A stretch of 64,000 bases of DNA from Pyropia haitanensis (taxonomy: Eukaryota; Rhodophyta; Bangiophyceae; Bangiales; Bangiaceae), in NCBI GenBank assembly GCA_008729055.1, contig SDUX01000010.1:124001-188000 (forward strand), read 5' to 3'. Each line of letters begins with the position of its first letter. Position 1 is the stretch's first letter. Positions 49,961-60,904 of the stretch are shown one piece after another. Under the pieces are notes generated by a model, which made no database searches, was not told the DNA's origin, and saw only the letters and a list, made by a program, of their open reading frames with translations. Position numbers and translations under genes: made by a program.

Positions 49961-50606
49961 ATGGACCTCGCCCGCCTCTCCCCGTCCGCTTCCAAACACC
50001 CACACCCCTACTCTGACGGCGGCTCTCCCTCTGCGGCGGCGCCCCCTCCGCCGTCCCCCCCCGGTGCCTGGGCGTGGGGCGCCGCCCGCCTCACACCGGG
50101 CACAGCCCACCCGCTGCCCCCCCCCCCCCCCCGGCGGCGCCCCCCCCCTCTCGCGCAGCCCAACACCACCCCCTTGCCGCTCCCCCCACCCGCCGCCGCC
50201 CCCACCCGCCCCGCCCCGCCGCCCGAGCAGCGCCCGTGCCCACCCGCCACCGCCGCCACGCCCGAGCGCCTCGGTGACGGGCGAAAAGACCGCGTCGGTG
50301 GGGCTCGCCGGCACGTCGGCACGGCCGCCGGGGGGTTTGGGCAGCGGGAGCATCGGCAGCGTTGGGATGGGGGGGGGGGTGCTGACGGCGGCCGCCCCTT
50401 GGCCGCCGCCATTGTCGCCGCCGCCGCCGCCGCCGCCGCCGCTGCCACCACCGCCGGTGTCACCACCGCCGTCGGTGGCACCGCTGCCGCCGCCGCCGCC
50501 GCCGCTGCCGCGACGGGGGGAGGGGGTAGACGGTGGCGGCGTGGACCGGAGGGGCAGCTCAACGCCGCCGGCTGGGGGGGGGGGCGACGGGTCGCGAGGC
50601 GGCTGA
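49961..50606 (+). CDS. doubtful Pro-rich hypothetical protein
   Basis: An ATG in a CCCCATGG context opens MDLARLSPSASKHPHPYSDG, followed by Pro/Ala-rich sequence. After the C run at 50118-50132 the neighbouring frame continues as TGEKTASVGLAGTSARPPGG and more Pro/Gly runs to TGA 50604-50606. A minus-strand reading starting MSASHPHQPP at 50627 is almost equally plausible, so strand is uncertain. No domain recognised; it may be only composition-driven open sequence. Confidence 0.25.
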
Positions 50607-51731
50607 TGGGGGTGGGAGGCGGACATGGCCAGCAACGGGGCGTGTCGGTGGTGGGCGGCGGCGAGTGGGTGAGAAGCGAGTGAGGCAAGGTTGAGCCCCC
50701 CAAAGGAGCCGAGGAGGGAGGAGTAGCAGGAAAGGAGGAGAGGATTGGGGTGTGGCGGGGAGGCAGGGAACAACCGACGGGTGCCGGGGACGGGCAGTGA
50801 GAGCCGACGGGTGCCTTGGCGACGGGGGAGCCGACCGGGACCTTGGCGGCGACAAGTCCGACAGGGGCGGTGGCGGCGACAGGGCCGACGGGGGGCGCGT
50901 GGCGATCGACAACGACCGGCGCGGGCCGCACCCCACTCTGCGGTGGCCCCAAGGTGTCAGCAGCTGCAAGCGCCGCAGACCGGCGCGCGCTCGCGTGAAC
51001 GGACGGCGGCGCGTGCGCCTGCGCGTTGCTGCACCCAACAGATTGGCGGCGGATCTTGGGTGCGCTCGTGCAAGGCCCTGTCGTGGGAGATGCGGCGGCG
51101 TCGACCGGGCGTACGTGGCGGACAGATCACAGTACACACAGTTTCGTGACCCACATCTCACTCTGCCGAATACTATTGTTGTCTCTGGTGCCCCTTCTCT
51201 TTCTTGCAGTGTCGATGATCGCCCGATCACGAGGCCAGAGCCGTGATAGATCCGGCCGGTGCATACAGGGCAGATTGTGCACGGGATGAATGGTCAGCCA
51301 CTGTCTTTTGTTCTCTGGCGTTTTGCATGCAAGCCACCGGTGGAGCGGGCGCTCTTGGTCGCTGTGGGGGCCGCCTCCTCCGCGGCGGGCTCGCGCTGCC
51401 CCCAGCACCTCTGCAGCACGTCGACGCCCCCCCCCACAACCGCCCGAGGTGGCAGCCGCGCGTCGTGCATACTGCGCGTCACCCTCCCGGCCTTACCCCC
51501 CTGCACCTGCCCCACCCACTCGCCGTCGTTGGCGCCCGCCCTGGACCCTCACGCCGCCCCATTGTCTGGGCACGCCTCCACTCCTTTCCTCACCCTCCCC
51601 TTCCCTCCCCTTTCCACCCCTCGTTCGCTGCTGCCATACCCCAGGTGCGGCCGTGTCATCCTGCTGCCCAGCTCCGCCCCGCACCTCCTGCTGTACCTTC
51701 TCTCGGGTGGTTCTTTGGGGCTGACCACGTC
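50607..51731. other. intergenic, upstream of the MscS channel gene
   Basis: No supported gene. Composition becomes more balanced around 51120-51330 and pyrimidine-rich at 51580-51700, as in leaders of other genes here. Confidence 0.4.
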
Positions 51732-53344
51732 ATGGGCGCCCCGCCGGCCTTTGCCGTCGTGACCGCCGCCGCCGCCGCCGCCGCGGGTGGCTCGGTGGCC
51801 CGCCCGTCGGGTCGCCGCCCGCGCGGGGCGGCGGCGGCTGCCTGGGGCGGCGCCCCCCCGGCGGCGGCGGCGGCGGCGCCCCGGTGGGCGACGGGCGTGT
51901 GCCTCTGGCGGCCGCCGCGGCGGCGGCGGCTCGGTGGTTGGGCGGCGGCCGGCGGCCGGGGCGGCGACCGTGTCGCCACGGGCGCCGCCGCGGTGACGAT
52001 GGGGGTGGTGGCGGCGCCGCCCCCCCCCCCCCGTCGTCGCTCCCCCCCACCGTCGGCGGCATTGACATCCCGCAGCTGTGGGCGGCCGCGACACGGGCGG
52101 TGCGGGAGCCCGCGGCCACCCGCGCCGCCGCCGCGTCGGCGGTGGCGGCGGTCGCGTCGGCGGCGGCGGCGGTGGTGCGCTTTTGGGCGGGCCTCCACAT
52201 TGGCCCCGGCGACGTGGTGTGGGCGGTGCTGTGCATGGTGCGCCCCCGCGCCATCCTCCGCGCCGTCCACGCGGCCGTCCGCGCGGTCGCGCACGCCGCG
52301 GACCACCGCGGGCGGCTCTTCCACCCGTCCATCGAGTATGGGGCGTCGCTGTGGGCGGGGCTGGAGCGGGAGGTTGCCCTCTTTGGCGCCATGAACGCGG
52401 CGCGGTTTGGGGTGCGCGCGGCGGTCGCCGCGGCGGGCCTCGTCGGCGTGTCGGACCCGTTTGGGGTGTCGGCGGTGTTTTCGCGCGCCGCCCACGCGGC
52501 GTACGCGGGGTGGCTGCTGTCACGGGTCAAGGCGCGGGTGGTGGACCGGTCGGTCGACGGGCGGGGGCCGTTTGGGTCGGCCAAAGCGCGGTTCCTGCTC
52601 AACCGGGTGGGGGATGTGGCCATCCTCGCCGTCGCGGGCGGCGCCGTCCTCGACGCGGTCGGCATCCCGCTGCAGTCGGCGCTGACGCTCGGCGGGTTTG
52701 GGGGGATCGCGCTGGGGCTCGCGTCCCGCGAAGCCGCGGAGAATGTGGTGGGCGGCCTCCTCCTCGGCGTCACCGCGCCCTTTTCCCCTGGCGACGCGAT
52801 CATTGCGCGCAAGGCCGGGTCGGGGACGGCGGCCGTCGAGGGGGTGGTCCGCCGGGTGGGCCTCGTCAACTCGTCGGTGGTGGGCTTTGACGGCGTGCCG
52901 ACGACGGTGCCCAACAGCGTCTTTTCAGCGGCGGCGGTGACCAACCTCAGCCGCCTCCGCGTCCGCCGCTTCCGCCAGACCATTGGCCTCCGCTACGCCG
53001 ACGCCGCGCGCGTGCCGGCCGTCGTGGACGGCATCCGCGCGCTGCTCGCGGCGACGCCGGGCGTGGACGCGTCCAAGGGCATCACCGTCCACTGGGTGCG
53101 CTACGCGCCGTCGAGCCTGGACATTGAGGCGGTCGCGTTTTTCAGCCTCGGCCGGCTCGCGTTCCTCGACACCGTCCAGCAGGTGCTGCTGGGCATCTCG
53201 CGGGTGGTGGCCGACGCGGGCGCGGAGTTTGCGTTTCCGACAACGACGATTGAGGTGGCGCCAGGCGCGGGGGGGGTGCCGTCGCTGCAGGACGGGCGGG
53301 CGGGGGGGGACGGCGCCGCGCGGGACACGCCCGCCTCGGCGTAG
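51732..53344 (+). CDS. MscS-family mechanosensitive channel, organelle type, one C-run frameshift
   Basis: Membrane channel that opens under tension to release osmolytes. The best start is ATG 51732 ([20 protein letters not shown]), an Ala/Arg-rich targeting-like leader in one frame. The channel body is in the next frame, joined at the 13-C run 52020-52032. Several hydrophobic helices precede the pore-lining TM3 and beta-domain signature: LTLGGFGGIALGLASREAAE, NVVGGLLLGV, SPGDAII, then VVRRVGLVNSSVVGFDGVP and TTVPNSVF. A C-terminal alpha/beta domain (RFRQTIGLRYADAARVPAVV ... EAVAFFSLGRLAFLDTV) follows. The layout resembles bacterial MscS and plant MSL1 (mitochondrial). About 535 residues when joined. 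Inner mitochondrial or plastid membrane location is inferred. Confidence 0.85.
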
Positions 53345-53473
53345 GGGGGGGCGGAGGAGGGGGGTGTGAGCGGTGAAAGCCGTGTCGGTTAGGCCACGAC
53401 TACCGACGCGGGGAGAAGGGGGGTTGGGAGCGAGGGGGTGGGTGGGGTAGTGGGCGGAGGGACACGGTGGGGA

Positions 53474-53507
<34 letters not shown>

Positions 53508-53990
53508 CCGCCACGGGCAGCGGCGGCCCGCGCGCCCCTCCCGCCAGCGGCACGAGCGCGTGGCGGGGCGGCCGCCGCGGCCGCCGGTGGAGGCGGCCCC
53601 TCCCTCGTTGGATGCGGGGGGGAAGGCCGCCGCACCGTGACGAGCGGGCGGCCGCCGCCCAGGCGTTGGGGGGGCGCCGGGGGTGTGTGGTGACCGCCGA
53701 CCGTTGGCGGCGGCGGCGTAGTGGACTCCAAACCGTAGCGAGCTCCGCGTTGCGGCACCCCTGCGTCGCCGACCGTGCGGCGCCGCGTCGGGAGCGTACT
53801 TTCCGTCGTGGCGGACGGCGTCGGCTGCCGTGGGCGGCCCGCCCCCCCCACCCGCACCACGCCCCCGCGCGGCCGCCGCGGCACGCCCGCCGAGAGGCGC
53901 CGCCGCGGCACGCCACGCCAGCAACCGCCGTCCGCCGCCCGCGGCGCCCCCCCCCCACCGACGCCGCCCCCCCCCAGCGGCGGGGCGTCG
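53345..53990. other. intergenic with 29-base G run
   Basis: Region between the convergent channel and RAD17 genes. An uninterrupted G29 at 53475-53503 is the longest mononucleotide run in the window and a likely assembly trouble spot and G-quadruplex former. No supported gene. Confidence 0.5.
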
Positions 53991-55863
53991 TCACAACCCC
54001 CACTCCCCCCCCCCCTCACGCGCCGCCACCTCCCGCCGGCGGCGGCACAATCCGCACCGTACGCGGCGTGGCGGGCAGCGCCGGCGCGGGTGCCGCGTCG
54101 GCCGGCGCCCCCCCCCCCCCCCCCCGAGCCCCCACCCGACATCGTCCTCGTCGCCCGCGCTGTCGACGCCCTCCGCCTCCCCCTCACCACCGCCAGCCGC
54201 GTCGGCGTCGTCGCCGTCGGCGGGGGCGGTCGCACCAAGGACGGCCACCACCCCGTCCCCGTCGCCGCCGTCGACGACCATGGCGGCAGTGGCGTCGTCC
54301 CGCCGCCCCCCTTTCGCTATCGTCGCTGCCACCGCCGGCGCCGGCGCCGTCGCCGACGCGGTGGCCACGGCGGCAGCCGCGTCCTCTGCTTCGAGCTCCT
54401 CCCCCTCGCCCCCCCCCCCGCCCCCCCCGTCACCAAAATCCTCCTCCTCAGGACTCGGCGGGCGGTGCCCCCCCCCACCCCCCCCCCACCCCCCCCCCCA
54501 CCCCCCATAGTCCACCGCGAGCGCGCGCGCGCGGAGCCCCCCCCCGCCCCCCCCCCCCCCAAGTGCGAGCGGACGCCCGCCAGCCACGCGCGGCCCGCCG
54601 CGGCGTGCCGCCGCTCTGGGCACCCGCGGATCGGCCGCCACCGCCGCGGCGGCCGCGCCGCGAGCGCCGCCTGCACGCCGCGGGCGCCGACGAGCGCCGC
54701 CACCGCCGCGGTGGTCGCGCGCGTGCCCGCGTCGGCGCCGCCGCTACCGCCGCCGGCGTCGACCCAGGCCGAGTCGGCGAGGGCGGTGGCGGCGGAGAGG
54801 GCGTCGGTGGCGGCGGCGGCGTCGGGGACGGCGGCCACAAAGGCGGGGAGGTTGGCGGCAAGGAAGGGGAGGATGGCGCCGGGGATGGACGCGTCGGCCA
54901 GGATGTAGTCCTCGGGGGTGGGGGGGGCGGGGGGGGGGCGGCGGCGGCGGCGGCGGCGGCTGCGGCGGCGGCGACGCCGGCGCCCGCGCCGGCGCCGGCG
55001 CCAGGCTCAGCGGAGGGCGGTGGGGGGGTGGGGGAGGGCGACCCGCCGGGCCCCGCTGGCGGCCGCCCCGCGCCGCCGCCCTTGTTGTGCAGCACCCGCG
55101 AGACGGCGTGCAGCAGCGCAATCGGCGCGTCGCGGCCGAGGCCCGGCACCAGCCCCGGCGGCGGCGGCCGCGGCGTGGCGGCGGCCGCGACAGCGGCGGC
55201 GGCGGCGGCGGCGGTGCCGCGCGGCGGCGCCCCCCCCCCCCCCCCGTCGTTGCTTGCAGCTGCAGCGCGAGCAGCGCGGCGCGGGCGTCCCCCCCCGACG
55301 CGGCGGCGACCGCCTCCACCACCCCCCCCCCGGGTCGGCCACCCCCTCCGCCGCGGCGACCGACCGCAGCAGCCGCCGCAGCGCCGCGGGCGCGACCGGC
55401 CGCACGTCGACGCGGACGGCGAGCCCCGCGGCGGCCAGGGCGGGGACGCCCAGGTCCGCGGCGCGCAGGTAGGCCGCCCGCTCCCGGTCCGAGATGACCA
55501 CCGCCAGCGGGTCGGCGTCGCGCTCGGCGGCGGCGGCGGCGACGAGCCGCGCCACGTCCGCGGCGGTGGTGGCCCAGTAGGGCAGGTCGTCAATGATGCG
55601 GAGGCGCCGGCCGCTGCCGTCGTCGCCGCCGCCGCCGCTGCCGTCACCGCCGCGGGCGCCGCCCCCCCCAGCCGGCGCCGCGGTAACGTCCGGGTACCCC
55701 CGCGCGAGCAAGAACGCGGCGAGCGACGCGGTCGCCGCCGCGGCGTTCCCCCCCAGCGGGTGGGTCCACTCGGCGACGCCCACCCCCGCCGCCGCCGCGG
55801 CGGCGCGGAGGAGCGTCGACTTGCCCGCCCCCGGTGGGCCGACCAGCACCGCCACCCGCGGCA

Positions 55864-55905
<42 letters not shown>

Positions 55906-56300
55906 TGCCGGCGGCGAGGGCGGCGGCCAGCCAGGTCGTGACGGCGCCGACGGCACGGCGGTGGACGGCAACGCAGGCGAGGCTGGCCGGCGCGTGCTTT
56001 TCCGGCCACGGCCGATGGTCGGGGGTGACGCCGGCGGGGGGGGGCACCCGCCGCGGCCGCTTGGCCGCGCTGCCGCCGCCGCCGCCGCTGCCGCCGCCGC
56101 TGCCGCCGACGGCACGTGGCCGCGTGGCCGGCGTGGCGCCGACGCTGCCGCCGGCCGCCGCCGCCGCCGAGGGGGAGAGGGGGGGGGGACGCCGCCGCGG
56201 CGTGCGGCGCGCCACCACCACCGCCGGCGTGCCATCGGCGGCGGCGGCCGCGACAGCGACGGCGGCGGTGGCGGTGGCGGCGGCGAGTGGTGGCGGCAGC

Positions 56301-56358
<58 letters not shown>

Positions 56359-56535
56359 GCGGGGGTGGCCACGGGCGCCCCCCCCCCCCGAGGGCGTGCC
56401 CGCGGTCGACGCAGACGCCCGCGACGGCGGCGACGCGTCCGCGTCGGACGAGGACGACGCGAACGCGCCAAAGGTGTTGGCGTCGGTCGCGACGGGGCGG
56501 GGGCGCTTGCCGCTAGACTGGCGGCGGCTGCCGCG

Positions 56536-56567
<32 letters not shown>

Positions 56568-56643
56568 TGCCGCTGCCGCTCGCCGCGGCGGCGCCGTCGC
56601 GCCGGCTGCGCCGCCGTGACCGCCGCGGGCCGTCGACGGCCAT
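53991..56643 (-). CDS. RAD17: RAD17-like checkpoint clamp loader, multiple C/G-run frameshifts
   Basis: Loads the 9-1-1 clamp at damaged DNA as part of RFC-Rad17. From ATG 56643 (MAVDGPRRSRRRSRRD) a basic disordered N-terminus leads to the Rad17 signature WPEKHAPASLACVAVH, a TTWL helix, the Walker A loop VGPPGAGKST (minus strand of ~55814-55843), AEWTHP, and the Walker B-like RIIDDLPYW near 55590. Downstream, in other frames, are SGGDARAALLALQLQ (sensor/lid region), LGRDAPIALLHAVSRVLHNK, EDYILADASIPGAILPFLAA and an acidic C-terminus. Frame switches coincide with C/G runs, e.g. 56381-56391, 55321-55330, 55230-55244 and 54921-54938. The 3' limit is uncertain: one frame ends at 54317, the acidic frame at 53991. 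Confidence 0.75.
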
Positions 56644-57135
56644 GGCCACGACGGCGGCGGCGGGGGGCGGGGGGGGGGGGGGGGGAGGGGGAGGGGGAGG
56701 GGGAGGAGGGGAAGGGGGGTGTGCCGGCGGCTGTCGCCACTGCCAGCGCCGCCCGGGCCGACCGCCGTCGCGGGACGGGCGTGGCGGCCGCCGCGGCCGC
56801 GGCGGGGCGGCCGCGCCGGCGGGGGCGGGGCGACGGCGGCGCCATGGGCGGCCGGCCGCGGCGGCGGCCGCGGCGATGACGGTGGCGGCGGGGGCGGTGG
56901 TGGCGGCGGGGATGGTGGTGGCGGGGCGGCAGTGGCTGGTGGAGGGTAGGGGGGCGAGAGCGGAGGGGGGGGGGGGGGGGGGGGGAGCGGCGGCGTTGCA
57001 GCGGGGGAGGGGAGCGGGGGGGTGGCGGGGGGTCACGCGGCGCCGCGGCCGGCGCCGACGGCGGCCGCGGCGGTGGTGTCGCAAGGCGGTGGGCACGACG
57101 CCCGGCCGCACCCGGCTTGTCCGTTTTCGTGCGCG
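56644..57135. other. RAD17 promoter side
   Basis: Dominated by GGC/GGGGGA-like low complexity (56670-56720, 56970-56990). Open frames here are composition artefacts. It is followed directly by the left end of the inverted-repeat element. Confidence 0.4.
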
Positions 57136-58337
57136 CAGTGCCTGCTAAACCGTCTCAAAAAATTCTTGCTTTTCCGTTGCTGGGGCCGGCCCGCAAGCGG
57201 CTGTCACCGTCTGTTTCGACAGTGTGAGCCCTGATTTTTCTCAGTTTTCTTGTTTTTTTTTTTTACATGGGTGCCTTTCGGTCCATCGACGGAGTTCATC
57301 TCATACGGACAGAAGCGCCTGGAGCTCAGCTGTCTGGCCATAGAAAATCACCGATGGCGACGGACCGAAACGCTTCACTACAGGGCTCCATGCAATCCGC
57401 ATCTTGGGACGCTGTCGATGACCACAAGGTGGCTTGCGGTCGCCGCAAACCATCCTGCGGCATCGCCTCTGCACGGGCCATTGCGGCGAAAATCTCTCGC
57501 ACTCTGCGGAGCCCGGTGGTAAGAAAAGTGACGTCGAGGGAGACGCCTTGACGAGGCGCTTGACGACCCGGCTTGGGCGGATGGCGTAGCGCGAAGGGGT
57601 GGCACCCTCCGTCCCCCCCCCCTCCACTCCGCTCACCCGCTTCTCTGCCCGCAGGTAGCCCCCTCACCTTCACTCCCCCACGCCCGTCCGCTCTCCCCCC
57701 GTTCTCGTCCGTGGGGGTCGCAGTGATGGCGGCTGTTTGGGGCGCTGCGGAGCGGCAGCCACTGCAGGCTGTTGTAACTGGTAATGGTGGCGCGGTGCGG
57801 AGATGGTGCCCGCCTTTAACTTTGCTTTAGCCGATAGTAGCTCCCTCTCCTGCCTCCCCCTTCCCTCAGCACGCCTCAGCTTCCCCCTCGCTCTCGACGG
57901 TAGGTATCGCCATGGAAACTGAGGCGTAGAAGCCGGACCCTGACTGCCTGCGGCAGCAGGTGGAAATACTCCGCCTTGAGGTGTGCGGCTCGCCTGCGGT
58001 GCTGGCGCAGGTAAACGAGCAGCTGCTGTCTCAGCGGAAGAGCGATAACCCGGCGCTGGTCCAGGTATGAATAGCCAGGACGGCCCAGGGCTTCGAACAC
58101 CTGTTCCGTCCCGGCCTCTGATTGGATACACTCTGACGGTCGTTGACCGTCGCGGCATGGGAGATTTTCGCAAAGGGCCGCGTAAGAATGACTGACTTGC
58201 GGAAAAAGCAGACTCCACACAACAATCTTGCTTGTCCCGCAGCCTGGCTTGCGTGAAAGCAAAGTCCGACGCAAGCCCGCAAGGCGGCCCCGCAACCGAA
58301 AAAGCAGGTTTTTTCAGAGACGGTTTAGCAGGCACTG
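57136..58337. mobile_element. 1.2-kb element with 21-base perfect terminal inverted repeats
   Basis: Left end CAGTGCCTGCTAAACCGTCT, right end its exact inverse ending GGTTTAGCAGGCACTG. Beyond the perfect 21 bases, partial inverted similarity continues for another 30-40 bases (TTGCTTTTCCGTTGC opposite CAACCGAAAAAGCAGG). The interior is markedly less GC-rich than flanking genes. No transposase is present, so it is non-autonomous. A clear target duplication is not visible: only CG matches directly outside both ends. Superfamily cannot be fixed. Confidence 0.8.
57876..58295 (-). pseudogene. possible captured gene fragment (ion-channel C-linker-like)
   Basis: A 139-residue minus-strand frame inside the inverted-repeat element ends with ALPLRQQLLVYLRQHRRRAA, HLKAEYFHLLPQAVRVRLLR, LSFHGDTYRRE. 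The pattern LR..L..YL......E..LLP..LR..L resembles the C-linker of cyclic-nucleotide-gated/EAG-type potassium channels. No pore or cyclic-nucleotide-binding domain is present, so at most it is a fragment picked up by the element. Similarity is judged by eye and weak. Confidence 0.3.
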
Positions 58338-58781
58338 CGGCGAGGGAAAAGGAACCGTGCGAGTTGGGGCGGGCTGCCACGACGATGGGCTAAACAGGGA
58401 AAAATATTTCACGTGGAGGATCGTACAACACGTGGACCCCGTAGACAAAACGGGCGGCATCCGAGGCGCTCCCATTTGGCGCGGGGTGCCTCGGTGGGGC
58501 GCGGGGGCGTGCCGCCGCCGCGCGGCACACGCCTGGCGGCTTCCCGCTCTTCCCCCGCCCCGTCCCGCTGGTTGTCCCCGTCTGGCTCGGGCGGCGTGCC
58601 CCACGCTCGCTCGCCGCCGGGCCCCGCCCGCCGTCTCTGCCACGGGCGTGCCACCCCTTCTCCCTCCCCCCCCCCCCCCCCCCCCATCCCCTTTCGCTTC
58701 CCCCCATACCCCCCACCCCACCCTTCCACTCCTTCGTCCCCCCCCACCCCCCCCCCCCCCCCGACCACCACCACCACCACC
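58338..58781. other. promoter and leader of the RAD1-like gene
   Basis: Host DNA resumes after the element. Pyrimidine- and C-run-rich leader (58664-58684, 58749-58762) ending in CACCACCACCACCATG at the start codon. No separate gene. Confidence 0.45.
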
Positions 58782-58923
58782 ATGCTCCTCCTGTCGGCGC
58801 GCTGCGACCACGCCCGCCCCTTTGCGCAGGTCATGGACGCCGTCCGCGGAGTGCTGCCCGCCTCCCCCGTCGCGCTCTACTTTACGCCCGCCGGCCTGCG
58901 CATCGTCGCGGGGCCACCACCCC

Positions 58924-58993
<70 letters not shown>

Positions 58994-59470
58994 TGCGGAG
59001 ACGACCGCGAGGCGGCACGCCTGCCGCGCGGCCGGGGCGGTGCCAGAAGAGGAGCCACCTCCCCCCCCCCCGCGGGCGTGGCGGTCTTCCTCCCTCCCGC
59101 CTTCTTTTCCGGCGGCTACGTGACGGCGCCGGTGGCGGCCGCGGCCACCCCCACCGGCGGCGGCACCACCACCACCACCGCCGCCGCCACCGCCGCCCCC
59201 CCCACCACCGTCCTCGTCCGCGTGCGGCTGGCCCACCTGGGCGCCCTCCTCCGCCGCGCCGCCGCCGACGACGCGCTCGCCCTCACCGCCACGGCGGCCA
59301 GCCCAGCCGCCGGCGCGGGCGCCGGCGGTGGCGGCCGCGTCGCCGTCGCGGCGGTGCTCGGGGTGGAGCTCGCGTCGCCGTGCCGCTCGCGGGTGCTGCG
59401 GGTGGCCCTCCCGCTGGCGGGCGGTGCGCCGCCGCCGCCGCCGCCGCCCGTGCCGCCGCCACGAGCCGGG

Positions 59471-59505
<35 letters not shown>

Positions 59506-59546
59506 GTCGCGGGGGCGGCCGCCGCGGCCCGCCTGCGGGGCGCCGC

Positions 59547-59595
<49 letters not shown>

Positions 59596-59701
59596 TGTCG
59601 CGGCGGCGGCACCCCCCCACCCACCCCCGCCGCCGCGGTGCTGCCCCTGCCGCACCCCGGTCGCGCTCCCCCCCCTACCGCCGCGCCGCCACCGCCACCG
59701 C

Positions 59702-59732
<31 letters not shown>

Positions 59733-60327
59733 GCCGCCGTCGCGGCGGCGGCGGCACCCCCCCCCCCCCACGTGCGGCGGCCGCCGCCAGTGACGGCGGC
59801 GGCGGCGGGGGCGCCCCCCCCCCCCCGGCGGCGGCGTCGCCGGCAGCGGTGGTCGTGTCGTCGGCCGCGCTGCGGGCGGCGCTCGCCGACGCCGCGCCGT
59901 TTGCCGACGCGGTGCGCGTGCGGGTGCGCGGGGGGGAGCTCGGCATCGCCGCCGTCGGCCGCGTCGGCACCGCCGTCACGTGGCTGCGGGGCACGCCACT
60001 CGGCAGCGGCGGGCCCGCCGTCGGCGGCGGCGGCGGCGGTTGTGGGGGGGGTGGTGGTCGTGGCGGTGCTGCCGCCGTTGGGCCGCCGCCGCCGCCGACG
60101 CGGGCGGCCGCCCTTGGCGGCACGCCGCCCCCCGCCCCGGCGCCCGGCGTCTACGCCCTCCGCGCGCTGTGCCTGGCGGCGGCGGCGTCGCCCGTGGCGC
60201 CACGCGTGGCGGTGGTGCTTGGCGGGGGGGGAGTGCTGCTGGCGTATGGCGTGGGGGGGGGGGGGGGGGAAAGGCCGCCGCGGGCTGGGTCCGCTTCTTC
60301 GTGCCGCAGGACGCGGAGGAGGGCTGA
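58782..60327 (+). CDS. RAD1: RAD1-like subunit of the 9-1-1 checkpoint clamp (PCNA fold), two run-associated frameshifts
   Basis: N-terminus MLLLSARCDHARPFAQVMDA ... VALYFTPAGLRIVA fits the first strand-helix-strand unit of a sliding-clamp subunit. After a GCC run encoding about 23 Ala (58924-58993), VAVFLPPAFFSGGYV and VLVRVRLAHLGALLRRAA match RAD1 spacing better than PCNA. The second half has AALRAALADAAPFADAVRVR, VYALRALCLAAAASPVAPRV and a terminal WVRFFVPQDAEE, like the RAD1 ending strand. Frames join at C11 59061-59071 and G17 60253-60269, ending at TGA 60325. Long Ala/Pro/Gly insertions separate conserved blocks. HUS1 or divergent PCNA cannot be fully excluded, but the neighbouring RAD17 favours a 9-1-1 role. 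Confidence 0.6.
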
Positions 60328-60904
60328 GGCGGCGGCCGCGGCGGCGGCGGCGGATGCCGCCCGGATGCGGCGCGCCGCGTGGCGGGCGCGGCCACGGCCA
60401 CGGCGGCGTTGGTGGCGTGCGCCGGCGGTGCGCCGGCAGGTGCGCGGCGCGTGTCACCGGGCTCGCGCGTCGGCCGGGGCGGTGCGGCGGGCAGGCGCGG
60501 CGGCGGCGGCGCACGCGCCGCCCAGGGCCCGGTGCGGGCGGGAGGGTGGCGGCGCGCCCGCTGGCGCGCTGCGCTGCCAGCCGGTGCTGCGTGGATACAC
60601 GCCGCGACGGCCCGAGCTGTAGAAACACTCTCCACAGGGAGCGGTAGAGCAACAAAAGAATGGAACAGTAGGCATCACGCGACCGCATCCACAACCGAGG
60701 CTCGTCAAGGAAGACACCTCACCTGAGGTCAAACAGGTATCACGGACCGCGGCACATGCGTCCACGTCCAGCAAACACGCTTCCAGACCAGACACCAAGC
60801 CACCTGCGGTGCGCAAACGTACATACCCGGGCGGCGATCCCCCCACCGCCACTCCCACCCACAGCGGCACCAACAGACCAAAAAAACGAGCGAGAACAGC
60901 CGCC
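60328..60904. other. intergenic between convergent RAD1-like and NDUFS1 genes
   Basis: No gene seen. The first 300 bases are Arg/Ala-codon-rich low complexity, then composition becomes balanced (60620-60900), fitting 3' untranslated sequence of the two genes. Confidence 0.45.

Noticed and set aside
46732..50016. 1,094-residue plus-strand open frame
   Set aside because: Low-complexity Arg/Pro/Ala shadow of the minus-strand HARE-HTH gene and its G-rich flank.
47553..50606. 1,017-residue plus-strand open frame
   Set aside because: Open only because GC-rich DNA lacks stops; it crosses the HARE-HTH gene, intergenic G runs and a hexanucleotide array.
51209..51300. possible tRNA-like fold upstream of the MscS gene
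   Set aside because: No consistent cloverleaf with A- and B-box spacing could be drawn.
53438..57148. 1,236-residue plus-strand open frame
   Set aside because: Opposite-strand shadow of RAD17; only Gly/Arg/Pro runs, no motif.
58782..60327. replicative PCNA
   Set aside because: Motifs such as the interdomain loop and the conserved PCNA C-terminal tail are not visible, insertions are very large, and FLPPAFFSGGYV fits RAD1 better.
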